From NCBI GenBank assembly GCA_947492175.1, contig CANLMQ010000025.1, positions 24,212 through 88,211 of the forward strand: a DNA stretch of 64,000 nucleotides, given 5' to 3'. This document shows, piece by piece, positions 9,276 through 17,720 of this stretch; position 1 is the stretch's first letter; every line of letters begins with the position of its first letter. Position numbers and translations under genes: made by a program. The notes below the pieces were generated by a model that did no database searches, was not told where the DNA came from, and was given only the letters and a program-made list of their open reading frames with translations. This DNA is from an uncultured Draconibacterium sp. (GTDB lineage: Bacteria > Bacteroidota > Bacteroidia > Bacteroidales > Prolixibacteraceae).

Positions 9276-10865
9276 CTATTTGTATCCATCATTTTGCTCC
9301 AGAATAGCTCCTGAATTAGCATCGATAGCCGTTTGTGGTATTGGCCACAGAACATGATAATCACGAATGGTTGTTTTAGAAACAGGATTTAAACTACGTA
9401 CTCTTTCAAGTAACTTACCGGTACGGATTAAGGTAAAACGGCGCGGATACTCTCCAAATAATTCTCGCGCTCTTTCATCAAGAATATAATCCATATCTAC
9501 ATCTGCCTCTGCAACAGGAGTAGCATTTGCACGTGCCCTTACTTCATTAATACTTATAGCTGCATCTCCGGGTCTATTCTGCTTTAATTGCGCTTCAGCC
9601 AATAATAAATAAGTCTCTGCCAAACGAATTTTCACACGATCTTTTAGGTTACTGATATAAGATGGACTATCATCTGTTACACCAAAATTGAATTTTGTAG
9701 TTGAAGGAAACAATTCACCATTATTAATTCTTTCTTCTGTCATTTCAACTTTCTGTCCGAATTTTTCATGAGTTGGATCGTTATACCAATACTCACGACG
9801 GATGTTGTATTTTGAAGCTCTCATATCCTGCGCTTCATAAGCATCTATCCACCATTGAAGCGGACGCTGACGACCAAGACCACGACCTCCCAAAGAATCA
9901 CACAGTTGCATTCCCTGAATCTTTGAATAATAGGGAACCCAACAACGACGTGACCAGTCTGAATAACGGGAACCTCCTCCGCCATCAACATTATACTGCT
10001 GCTGAATAGCCCAGATTGTTTCCTGATTACCTGATGAACGGTTTTGGTTGTTCTCAAGAAACATATCGGCAAAAACATCACCCGGCTTGTCAGTATGTTT
10101 ACCAAAACGTTCTTTCATCAATTTGTAAGTTCCTGAATTAATTACTGCTTTGGCTGCCTGCTCTGCAAGTTCTGGTTTGTTGGCATGCAAATATGTTTCG
10201 GCCAACATATGTTGAGCTGCAGCCTTTACAACTTTACCTTCGTCTTCAGCAAGATCTGGCAAATTATCACTGGCAAATTTCAAATCTTCTATCATAAAAT
10301 CAAGAATCTCTGAAACTGACTGACGAGTATAATCCAAACGGAATGGTTTTTCTACTTCCTTCACCAAAGGAACATCGCCATAGAGCGTAATAAGATCACG
10401 ATATGCATATGCCCTTAAAAAACGTGCTTCACCCAAAACGCGGGTTTTATCGGAAGCATTGTCCCATTCCACATTTTCATTCTCTGCAGCTTCGATAATC
10501 AGGTTGGCATTTCCAATGGTTTTATACGCCCAATTCCAGTATGCCTTTACAATTGTTGTACTGCTGTTAATTGCATCGGCGTAATCTTCAAAAGGAGTGT
10601 AATGTCCGTGACGAGTTCCTGAAACAGATAAGTCTGTACCTGCAAACATAGGTGCGTACATTAATCCACCACCATACCATCCCCATTCATCGCGAACCTG
10701 ATCATAAAGACCAGTTAATGCGGTTTCAAAGCCGGTTGTATTAACAAATGTATTTTCGGGAGCTAAAGAACTCTTTGGATTTTCAGTTAAAAAATCATCG
10801 TTGCAGGAAGGTAATACAATGACGCCTACCAGCAATAAAAGTATAAAATTATATATCGTTCTCAT
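9276..10865 (-). CDS. RagB/SusD family nutrient-binding outer membrane lipoprotein (module 2)
   Basis: The 529-residue product has a lipobox signal (VIVLPSCNDDF, Cys about residue 21) and the SusD start pattern FLTENPKSSLAPENTFV. Internal SusD features include ARFLRAYAYRDLITLYGDVPLV, repeated helical pairs (AAQHMLAETYLHANKPELAEQ split as helix and turn), RLAETYLLLAEAQLKQ and the C-terminal ILDERARELFGEYPRRFTLIR. It should sit at the cell surface and hand substrate to the SusC encoded 21 nt upstream. It is only distantly similar to the module-1 SusD, so the two modules probably take up different molecules. A strong terminator follows. Substrate unknown; no hydrolase is linked. Confidence 0.95.
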   Translation of the reverse strand: MRTIYNFILLLLVGVIVLPSCNDDFLTENPKSSLAPENTFVNTTGFETALTGLYDQVRDEWGWYGGGLMYAPMFAGTDLSVSGTRHGHYTPFEDYADAINSSTTIVKAYWNWAYKTIGNANLIIEAAENENVEWDNASDKTRVLGEARFLRAYAYRDLITLYGDVPLVKEVEKPFRLDYTRQSVSEILDFMIEDLKFASDNLPDLAEDEGKVVKAAAQHMLAETYLHANKPELAEQAAKAVINSGTYKLMKERFGKHTDKPGDVFADMFLENNQNRSSGNQETIWAIQQQYNVDGGGGSRYSDWSRRCWVPYYSKIQGMQLCDSLGGRGLGRQRPLQWWIDAYEAQDMRASKYNIRREYWYNDPTHEKFGQKVEMTEERINNGELFPSTTKFNFGVTDDSPSYISNLKDRVKIRLAETYLLLAEAQLKQNRPGDAAISINEVRARANATPVAEADVDMDYILDERARELFGEYPRRFTLIRTGKLLERVRSLNPVSKTTIRDYHVLWPIPQTAIDANSGAILEQNDGYK

Positions 10866-10886
10866 TGTTTATAATCTTTATCAATT

Positions 10887-13800
10887 TTAGAAACTAAGGT
10901 TTACGCCCATAATAATAGTTCTCGAATTTGGATAAGGAGCAAACGAATCGTCAGCTTCCGGATCATAACCATCCCAATCAGTAAAAGTGTAAAGGTTTTT
11001 GCCGCTCAAAAATACTTTTAGATTCTGTACACCAACTTTATCAAGCATTTGTTTTGGGAAAGTATAAGACAGAGACACATCCTGGATTCTTACATAACTG
11101 GCATCCTGGTAGAAAAAATGTCTCAAGGTATTGCCAGTATCATCGTATCCGGGCGTTACATATGTATTACTAGGTCTTTCTTCGGTCCAATAAGGAACAT
11201 TCAGGTAATTTGTATTTTTTGTAGGTAACCAGGTATTCGGATCAAGAAGTTTGTTTTCTTTTAAGATACCTTGTACAGTATTTAAATACACTGAAAGCGA
11301 CCAGTTATTATATGTAAAAGTATTTGTCATTCCTCCAACCCAATCAGGAAGTTTAGATCCTAGTATTTCCTTGTCCGCTGAAGTGATTTTACCATCTTCT
11401 GATACATCCCTGATAATTGGAGTACCGGGTTTTGCCGATGGCATATGTGAATTTGCAATATCATCGTCTTTTTGCCAGATTCCAATCATGTTATAGTCGT
11501 AGTGAACACGCAACGGCTCTCCCACAAACCATTTGTTTGCCAAATCGTCGTTGCCATCTCCCCGAAGCTCTACAATTTTATCGCGGTTTACAGAGAAATT
11601 AAAGTTAGTAGTCCATTCAAAATCACCCCTTCTAACATTCACTGTATTCAGGTTAAATTCAAAACCTTTGTTCTCAGTTTTCCCCACGTTATACCAAATA
11701 CTTGTATATCCATTCATTACGGGAACCTGACGTTGCATAAGTAAATTTTTCGACTGACTCTTATAAAACTCGATATTACCAGAAATGCGATTATCAAGAA
11801 TAGCATAATCTAAACCTAAGTTGAAAGAGATGGTACTTTCCCATTTTAGGTCAGGGTTACCAATTGTAGAGATAACCACACCGTTTACTGTTGTTTCGTT
11901 ATCGCCATAAACGTATTCTCTTTTGGCAAAATTATCCAGAGTTTGATAAGGTGAAATTCCCATATTTCCATTCTCTCCCAGAGAAGCTCTGATTTTTAAG
12001 TAATCAATAACACTAAGGGCTTCAGAATTCTGGAAGAAGCTTTCTTGTGTTGGAATCCAGCCCAATGCAACAGAAGGAAAAAATCCGTATTTATTATTTT
12101 CTCCAAAACCTGAGTAGCCGTCTGCACGTCCTGTAGCTGTAAAGAAATATTTATTTGCAAAATTATAGTTGATACGGCCCATGTAAGAAACCAAATCAGT
12201 TTCAGTTAATTTTGAAGAAAATGTTTTTTGCTCTGCAGAACCTATATAGTGATAAAGGTTGTCATCATTAACAAAACCTTTTCCTTCCAGTTTTGATTCT
12301 TTATAGGTTTCACTTTCACGACTGTAAAGACCTGTAACATCAAAATTATGGTTTCCGATTTCCTTTTTGTATTTAACAATATTCTCCCAGGTCAATCGCT
12401 CCTGGCTGTAATTTTCAATATTTGCCAATCCGTTAGATTGACGCCCTGTTAAAGTATAAGAAGGATAATAGTTACCATATTCACGATTATAGTAATCGAT
12501 ACCATAATTTAAGCGGTACGAAAGGCCTTTTATAAACGGTACTTCAACCTCGCCAAAAACATTCACAAAAGCTCTTTTGGTTTCATTATCCACAGTTGTA
12601 CCATCATTGGCATAAGGGTTGGAATAATAAGTCTGAGGCTTTTGCGGATAATCTGTATACCGGCCATTCTCGTCTTTTACTTTACCATAAGGGCTAATTT
12701 TAATCGCATTAGTAATACTTGGCTTATATCCTCCCAAATCCTTGTTTGTCAACTGAATATTAACACCCATTTTAATCCAGTCGTTTATTTGGTGATCAAC
12801 ATTTGAACGAATGCTGTATCTTTTCATACCACTGTTTTCAACAATACCCTGCTGATTTAAATAGCCAAGAGAAGTGTAATAACTGGTTTTTTCACTACCT
12901 CCTGAAAGGCTCACCTGATGATCTTGCTGAGGAGCTGTTCTGAACACTAAATCCTGCCAGTCGGTTTCTATTCCTGCCTGATACTGAGCTAATTCATCTG
13001 TCATCAAAAGTGCTTCCGGAGAAAGATCAGTTTTTCCTGCAAAGCGATTGTAATCCTGCAGAAACTTAATATACTCCGGTCCTGAAAGTAAATCCATTTT
13101 CTTTGCAATGGTCTGTATCCCATAGTAGCCACGGTAATTAACCCGTACTTTTCCGGTTTTCCCTCTTTTTGTGGTAATAATAATAACTCCATTAGCTGCA
13201 CGAGCACCATAAATTGCAGCAGAAGAAGCATCTTTCAATACACTGGCTGTTTCAATGTCTCCAGGATTGATATCATTCATGTTTCCTTCAAATGGTATTC
13301 CGTCAAGAATTATCAGTGGATTATTAGATGCCGATAATGAGTTTTCTCCACGAATACGGATTTTGGGAGCTTCACCAGGTGCTGATTTTTCATTTGATAT
13401 ATTCAATCCAGGAACAGATCCTTGTAATCCCTGCATTATGTTTGTATTTGGAAGTGTTTCCAGCTTTTCTGCTCTTACCGAATAAACCGCTCCTGTTAAA
13501 TCGCTCTTTTTCTGGCTACCATATCCAACGGCAATAACCTCATCGATACCGATAGCATCTGCAACCAGCGTAATATTAATGCTGGTTTGCTTTTCTACAA
13601 CAACTTCCTGCGAACGCATTCCTACAAACGAGAACAACAATGAAGCATCTTCCGGCAGGTTAGTTATAAAGTACTCTCCATCCAGATTGGTTACTGTACC
13701 AATTGTAGTTCCTTTAATAAGGATAGTAACTCCCGGAAGCGGTTCTCCCGACTCATCTGTTACTTTTCCGGAAACAGATTTCTCTTGATTTTGAGAACCT

Positions 13801-14183
13801 TCACCATACGAGTCTCCAACTTTTTGGGTAGATAAAAGAATTAACTTGTCATCAAAAAATTTGTAGGTAATTCTGGTTCCCTCAAAAACGGTTTCAAGAA
13901 TGTTCTCAACCGAAGTATCTTCGGCTTTTACACTTACTTTCCGGTTAACATCAACCTGTTCGTTTTTATAAAAAAAACGAAATTCACTCTGATTTTCGAT
14001 AGACGTTAACACATCTACAATCTTTTTATTACGGGCGTCAACCGATAATCTTGCAGTTTGCGAATAAACTGATGCAGTCACGTTCATCATTCCTGCCAAT
14101 AAGAGTATCACGGATAATCTCATAATTCGAAATAGTTTTTGCCACCCATAAGCCGGGCAACGCATTTTTTCTTTTTTTTTCAT
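10887..14183 (-). CDS. SusC/RagA family TonB-dependent receptor with STN domain (module 2)
   Basis: The 1098-residue barrel protein has the same layout as the module-1 receptor: extended signal peptide (FRIMRLSVILLLAG), STN domain (about 45-120), CarboxypepD_reg-like domain (about 137-210, VSGKVTDESGEPLPGVTI), DEVIAVGYGSQKKSDLTGAV (about 214-233), plug with LIILDGIPFEGN and DASSAAIYGARAANGVIIITTKRGKTG, and a barrel ending IMGVNLSF. The STN domain fits regulation through FecR and sigma encoded upstream. The ATG at 14183 is embedded in CAAATTTATGAAAAAAA, identical over the first ten bases to the start region of the module-1 susC. Substrate unknown. Confidence 0.95.
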   Translation of the reverse strand: MKKKEKMRCPAYGWQKLFRIMRLSVILLLAGMMNVTASVYSQTARLSVDARNKKIVDVLTSIENQSEFRFFYKNEQVDVNRKVSVKAEDTSVENILETVFEGTRITYKFFDDKLILLSTQKVGDSYGEGSQNQEKSVSGKVTDESGEPLPGVTILIKGTTIGTVTNLDGEYFITNLPEDASLLFSFVGMRSQEVVVEKQTSINITLVADAIGIDEVIAVGYGSQKKSDLTGAVYSVRAEKLETLPNTNIMQGLQGSVPGLNISNEKSAPGEAPKIRIRGENSLSASNNPLIILDGIPFEGNMNDINPGDIETASVLKDASSAAIYGARAANGVIIITTKRGKTGKVRVNYRGYYGIQTIAKKMDLLSGPEYIKFLQDYNRFAGKTDLSPEALLMTDELAQYQAGIETDWQDLVFRTAPQQDHQVSLSGGSEKTSYYTSLGYLNQQGIVENSGMKRYSIRSNVDHQINDWIKMGVNIQLTNKDLGGYKPSITNAIKISPYGKVKDENGRYTDYPQKPQTYYSNPYANDGTTVDNETKRAFVNVFGEVEVPFIKGLSYRLNYGIDYYNREYGNYYPSYTLTGRQSNGLANIENYSQERLTWENIVKYKKEIGNHNFDVTGLYSRESETYKESKLEGKGFVNDDNLYHYIGSAEQKTFSSKLTETDLVSYMGRINYNFANKYFFTATGRADGYSGFGENNKYGFFPSVALGWIPTQESFFQNSEALSVIDYLKIRASLGENGNMGISPYQTLDNFAKREYVYGDNETTVNGVVISTIGNPDLKWESTISFNLGLDYAILDNRISGNIEFYKSQSKNLLMQRQVPVMNGYTSIWYNVGKTENKGFEFNLNTVNVRRGDFEWTTNFNFSVNRDKIVELRGDGNDDLANKWFVGEPLRVHYDYNMIGIWQKDDDIANSHMPSAKPGTPIIRDVSEDGKITSADKEILGSKLPDWVGGMTNTFTYNNWSLSVYLNTVQGILKENKLLDPNTWLPTKNTNYLNVPYWTEERPSNTYVTPGYDDTGNTLRHFFYQDASYVRIQDVSLSYTFPKQMLDKVGVQNLKVFLSGKNLYTFTDWDGYDPEADDSFAPYPNSRTIIMGVNLSF

Positions 14184-14213
14184 AAATTTGTTTTGACTTT
14201 TAAATTATTTATT

Positions 14214-14276
14214 ACTGGTGTTGGCACACCAGTTAATTAATTAAGCCGGTGAATGTTGGCGCATTCATCGGTTTTT
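14214..14276 (-). promoter_or_regulatory. Two consecutive hairpins between fecR and susC (module 2)
   Basis: Hairpin A: actggtgt (14214-14221) with acaccagt (14226-14233), perfect 8 bp, 4-nt loop. Hairpin B: ccggtgaatg (14246-14255) with cattcatcgg (14262-14271), 9 of 10 plus a wobble, 6-nt loop, with a T-run on the plus strand side. Read as susC leader RNA the loops are GCCA and CGCCAA. They lie 31 to 93 nt upstream of the susC ATG. Confidence 0.6.
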
Positions 14277-14316
14277 GTTTATATACTTTTAGGTAGCTTT
14301 TGGCATCTTTCTCCTC

Positions 14317-15312
14317 CTATTTTTTATCAATTATTACTTTCTGTCCTTCAATGCTAAATTGAATATCATGAGTGTGTTGAATAATTTTCAGTATTTCCAT
14401 GATAGTTTCATTTTTGATGGTTCCGGAATAATGTCCGTCCAGAATAGATTTATCACTCACCTCAATATCAACTCCGTACTTTCTTTCGAGCAGTTTCAAG
14501 AGCTCGCCAAACGACATCTCTAAAAAGATTAATTTATTATCCTTCCATGAAGAGAACAAACGTGTATCTACCTTATTCCGAAGTAATTTCCGGGTAGATT
14601 TATAATAAACCAACTGTTCTCCGGGTTTTAGGGTGATATCTTCTTTTAGCTTTAAATTATCGGTTGAAAGGATTTTGATAGAACCTTCTTCAAGAGTAGC
14701 TGTAACTGTTTCATCATCTTCGTATGATTTAACATTGAACTGCGTTCCAAGAACCTGTACATCGTAAAAAGGAGTGTGTACAACAAAAGGTTTGTCTTTG
14801 TTTTTTTGAACATCAAACCAGGCTTCTCCATTCACATAAACTTCGCGTTTATTCCGGTTAAAATTAACATCGTATTTTATTTCCGAACCGGCATTTAAAT
14901 AAATCATTGTACCATCGGGCAAAATGGTTTGCGAGATCGATCCTTCCGGAGCAACAGATGTAACCAGCACCTGGTCTTCTTTTTGGAAATTTGGAACCAG
15001 CAGGTTTGCAAGCAGTAACCCAATTATTAAAATGGCCGCAACACGATACCAGGGCGACGAGAACCGCAGTGTTTTCTTCTTTTTCGGATTTGCCACAATT
15101 CTACGCGAAAAACGTTCCCATTCGCGCGAAGTTTCTGCAATCCGGGAGACATCTGCCAACGATGCCTCCCACAAATCCTTAGTTTGTGTGTAAAATTTTG
15201 CGTTAGCCGGCGATTTCGAAATCCACTGATACAGGTATTCTTTTTCCAGATCAGTAATTTCGCCATCCAGCTGTGCTATTATTAATGATTCTATTGATTG
15301 ACTATTCTTCAT
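14317..15312 (-). CDS. FecR-type anti-sigma factor (module 2)
   Basis: The 331-residue protein has a cytoplasmic N-terminal region (about 1-88) with helices such as DLEKEYLYQWISKSPANAKF, one membrane segment (about 90-107, VAAILIIGLLLANLLV), a periplasmic FecR domain (LPDGTMIYLNAGSEIKYDVNF, GEAWFDVQKNKDKPFVV, VLGTQFNVKSYEDDETVTA), and a C-terminal DUF4974 domain (about 255-330, YSGTIKNETIMEILKIIQHTH). It should bind the sigma factor encoded at 15,458-16,048 and sense the module-2 SusC STN domain across the periplasm. The domain order matches the module-1 FecR, but the sequences are divergent outside the core motifs, as expected for two insulated circuits. Confidence 0.93.
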   Translation of the reverse strand: MKNSQSIESLIIAQLDGEITDLEKEYLYQWISKSPANAKFYTQTKDLWEASLADVSRIAETSREWERFSRRIVANPKKKKTLRFSSPWYRVAAILIIGLLLANLLVPNFQKEDQVLVTSVAPEGSISQTILPDGTMIYLNAGSEIKYDVNFNRNKREVYVNGEAWFDVQKNKDKPFVVHTPFYDVQVLGTQFNVKSYEDDETVTATLEEGSIKILSTDNLKLKEDITLKPGEQLVYYKSTRKLLRNKVDTRLFSSWKDNKLIFLEMSFGELLKLLERKYGVDIEVSDKSILDGHYSGTIKNETIMEILKIIQHTHDIQFSIEGQKVIIDKK

Positions 15313-15457
15313 TTTCGTTCCTTATATTGCTGTGACACATACTTCCCCCTTTACCCTACCTTTGGGTTGCTTTTTTTTATTCTTTTTGAAAAAAAGGATT
15401 TTATATCTATGAAAACCAGCAAGTTCCCGAACGAGAAGATTATACAAAAAACTATTG

Positions 15458-16048
15458 CTATAATTTTGAGATAAACAAAGCCAGTATTATAGGTAAGTAA
15501 TCTGCCAGTTCGCTTCGCAAAATGGTAAGTGCCCTGGAAATATGTTTTTCGACCATTTTTACTGAGATATCTAATTCTGCTGCGATTTCTCTGTTTTTTA
15601 AATGTTCTTTACGGCTCATTTTAAAAACCTGCCTGCACTTAACGGGCATACTTTCAATTACTTCATTTATCTTCTCCTGCAGTTCCTGCTCAATTAAACT
15701 AAAATACGGGCTTGAATCATCGTTATAAACCTGCTTTTCAAGCTCAGTAATTTTATTCTCGATATCGTTTTCTACAGATTGTTTAAACGTAAGATGGCGG
15801 CTATAATTTAAACAACTGTTTTTAACCGCCTGAAATAAATAAGCTTTGGGTGATTGTTTTATATCCAGTTCATCGGCCCTTTCCCATAAAATAAAGAATG
15901 CATCCTGAACAAGGTCGCGCGAAACCTGCATATCCCGGATAAATTTATTGGCAAATAACACTAGCCGCCCGTGATAGTTGAAAAATAATTCTTCAAAGAT
16001 CTTCAGATCCCTGTTTTTAATCCCCGATATGATTGTTTTGTTGTCGAT
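15458..16048 (-). CDS. ECF RNA polymerase sigma-70 factor (module 2), non-canonical start
   Basis: Region 2 contains FEELFFNYHGRLVLFANKFI, SRDLVQDAFFILWERADEL and SPKAYLFQAVKNSCLNYSR. Region 4 contains MPVKCRQVFKMSRKEHLKNREIAAELDIS (as adjoining pieces) and the helix VKMVEKHISRALTILRSEL. The tail ADYLPIILALFISKL is hydrophobic, like the other SusCD-linked sigma factor here. The first ATG/GTG/TTG in frame is GTG at 15961, which would remove the start of region 2. The conserved frame runs on upstream to a stop at 16063-16061 and reads LRTIDNKTIISGIKNRDLKIFEELFF. The position where relatives carry Met is ATC at 16048-16046; I give that as the start, for 196 residues. It may be true ATC/ATT initiation, a mutated start, or a sequence error. 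Confidence 0.75.
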   Translation of the reverse strand: MDNKTIISGIKNRDLKIFEELFFNYHGRLVLFANKFIRDMQVSRDLVQDAFFILWERADELDIKQSPKAYLFQAVKNSCLNYSRHLTFKQSVENDIENKITELEKQVYNDDSSPYFSLIEQELQEKINEVIESMPVKCRQVFKMSRKEHLKNREIAAELDISVKMVEKHISRALTILRSELADYLPIILALFISKL

Positions 16049-16263
16049 TGTTCTTAATCCTTATTTCTATTCCTTTCGCAAAAACCAGTCACAAACATAA
16101 GAAAAAAAGGAGAACAAAAGCATGAGACTAAATCTGGAATAAATACCTACTAATCAATAGAAATATCTTTCAATGTACTTTTAAAATATAGCTGACTAAC
16201 TAGTTTTAAAGAAATAAAAATATCGAAAAATAACTATGAATAACAATTTTGGGAAAAATCAAT

Positions 16264-16986
16264 TTACAACATCTGTAGTAAATCTTTTAAATTACTGATC
16301 TTACAAATGCCTTTACTTTCATGCGCCAAATCGTCATATTCTGAATTATTTTTCGGCATCCCGGGATAAAAATGTATGGCATCAATTCCAAAGTTACGAG
16401 CTCCTAAAATGTCCACATCCCAATCGTCGCCAATCATTAAACTGTTTGCTTTTTTGGCATTGGTTGATTTAATAGCATACTCAAAAATCTCATATCCGGG
16501 TTTTGGAGTTTTTATTTCTTCCGAGATGAATACTTTTTCGAAATAAGTACCGAGACCAGAGTTTTGTAATTTCTTATGCTGAACTTCTCGAAAACCATTC
16601 GTAATTATAAAGAGCTTGTACTTTTTTGTTTTCAGGTATTTTAGTACTTCCAAAGCACCTTCAATCACATTCATTTGTTTAGGCATTTCAGTTAAATACC
16701 AGTCATTCATTTGCACCGGATCAACATCATCAATACCTAAAGCATCAAATGTTAACTGAAACCGCAAACGGATAAGCTCACTTTTGCGAACCTCTTTTTT
16801 TCGGTAAGCTGTCCAAAGCGCTGTATTATTGGCTGAATAACGCTCAAAAAACAAATCGAAATCCACTCCTTTACCGGCCAGCTTCAAAAGATTAAAAGTA
16901 GCCCACATGGCACACCTCGAGTTCCTTTTAAAATCCCAAAGTGTGTTATCCAGATCGAAAAAAATATGAGTGTATTTTTTATTCAT
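16264..16986 (-). CDS. YjjG-type HAD-superfamily phosphatase (pyrimidine 5-prime-nucleotidase-like)
   Basis: The 240-residue protein has the four HAD motifs in order: FFDLDNTLW (nucleophile Asp near residue 11 and acid Asp two later), the Thr-containing IITNGF (about 126-131), Lys in TPKPGYEIFEYA, and the acidic IGDDWDVDILGARNFG. The helical cap between motifs I and II (MWATFNLLKL and following) is of the C1 type found in YjjG, which removes phosphate from non-canonical pyrimidine nucleotides in the cytoplasm. Specificity within HAD proteins cannot be fixed from sequence. It lies downstream of rsmI, but a terminator separates them only 19 nt before the start codon. Confidence 0.85.
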   Translation of the reverse strand: MNKKYTHIFFDLDNTLWDFKRNSRCAMWATFNLLKLAGKGVDFDLFFERYSANNTALWTAYRKKEVRKSELIRLRFQLTFDALGIDDVDPVQMNDWYLTEMPKQMNVIEGALEVLKYLKTKKYKLFIITNGFREVQHKKLQNSGLGTYFEKVFISEEIKTPKPGYEIFEYAIKSTNAKKANSLMIGDDWDVDILGARNFGIDAIHFYPGMPKNNSEYDDLAHESKGICKISNLKDLLQML

Positions 16987-17004
16987 TTATACGAAAACAA
17001 AAAA

Positions 17005-17026
17005 GGGTGCATTCTGATTTGCACCC
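17005..17026 (-). terminator. Terminator after rsmI, close to the HAD gene start
   Basis: Stem gggtgca (17005-17011) with tgcaccc (17020-17026), 8-nt loop, followed on the minus strand by TTTTTTG. It lies between rsmI and the HAD gene, so the latter needs read-through or a promoter overlapping this spot. Confidence 0.8.
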
Positions 17027-17033
17027 CAATAAA

Positions 17034-17720
17034 TTATTTGGTCGACTTCCCTTCCACAACAATAACAATCTCTCCCTTTGGCTGATGTGCCGTATAATAC
17101 TCCATTAATTCGGTAACCGTTCCCCGGTTTATTTCTTCAAAAAGTTTGCTTAGTTCCCGGCAAACACAAGCCCTTCGTTCCTCTCCGAAATATTCAACAA
17201 ACTGAGTTAAAGCTTTTACCAGTCGATAAGGTGATTCGTAAAAAACCATTGTTCGGGGCTCTTCCGCTAAAATTTTCAAGCGGGTTTGACGCCCTTTTTT
17301 TTGTGGTAAAAATCCCTCGAAAACAAACTTTTCGGTAGGTAGCCCCGATACCGCCAACGCCGGAATTAAGGCCGTTGGTCCAGGCAAACACTCAACTGCC
17401 ACGTCTTTTTCAACACAGGCACGAACCAATAAAAATCCCGGATCGGAAATAGCCGGCGTTCCCGCATCTGAAATTAGAGCCACGGTATTTCCCTGCTCTA
17501 TTTTCGATACAATTGAAGCTGCCGTTTTGTGCTCGTTAAACTTGTGGTGGGCACTTAACTTTTTTTCGATCTCGAGGTGCTTTAACAATTTTGACGAAAC
17601 ACGCGTATCTTCAGCCAGAATAATATCGGCTTCTTTTAAAGCCGTTATGGCACGCAGGGTAATATCCTGCAAATTACCAATGGGCGTAGGAACCAGTATT
17701 AGCTTTCCGGCTTTATCCAT
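17034..17720 (-). CDS. rsmI: 16S rRNA (cytidine1402-2-prime-O)-methyltransferase RsmI
   Basis: The 228-residue enzyme methylates the ribose of C1402 in the decoding centre of 16S rRNA, using S-adenosylmethionine. It is a tetrapyrrole-methylase-fold protein: LVPTPIGNLQDITLRAI (about 8-24) and ILAEDTRVSSKLL (about 34-46) are the RsmI signature, then ALISDAGTPAISDPG (about 80-94), CLPGPTALIPALAVSGLP (about 110-127), FEGFLPQKKGRQ and FYESPYRL. The C-terminus EIVIVVEGK ends the catalytic domain; the short C-terminal extension of longer homologues is absent, as usual in this phylum. Its start overlaps the end of the upstream gene by 8 nt, so the two are co-transcribed. Confidence 0.95.
   Translation of the reverse strand: MDKAGKLILVPTPIGNLQDITLRAITALKEADIILAEDTRVSSKLLKHLEIEKKLSAHHKFNEHKTAASIVSKIEQGNTVALISDAGTPAISDPGFLLVRACVEKDVAVECLPGPTALIPALAVSGLPTEKFVFEGFLPQKKGRQTRLKILAEEPRTMVFYESPYRLVKALTQFVEYFGEERRACVCRELSKLFEEINRGTVTELMEYYTAHQPKGEIVIVVEGKSTK

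Noticed and set aside
10887..14183. SusC of module 2 as a duplicate of module 1
   Set aside because: Domain order is the same but plug and barrel sequences diverge strongly, so it is a distinct paralogue rather than a recent duplication.
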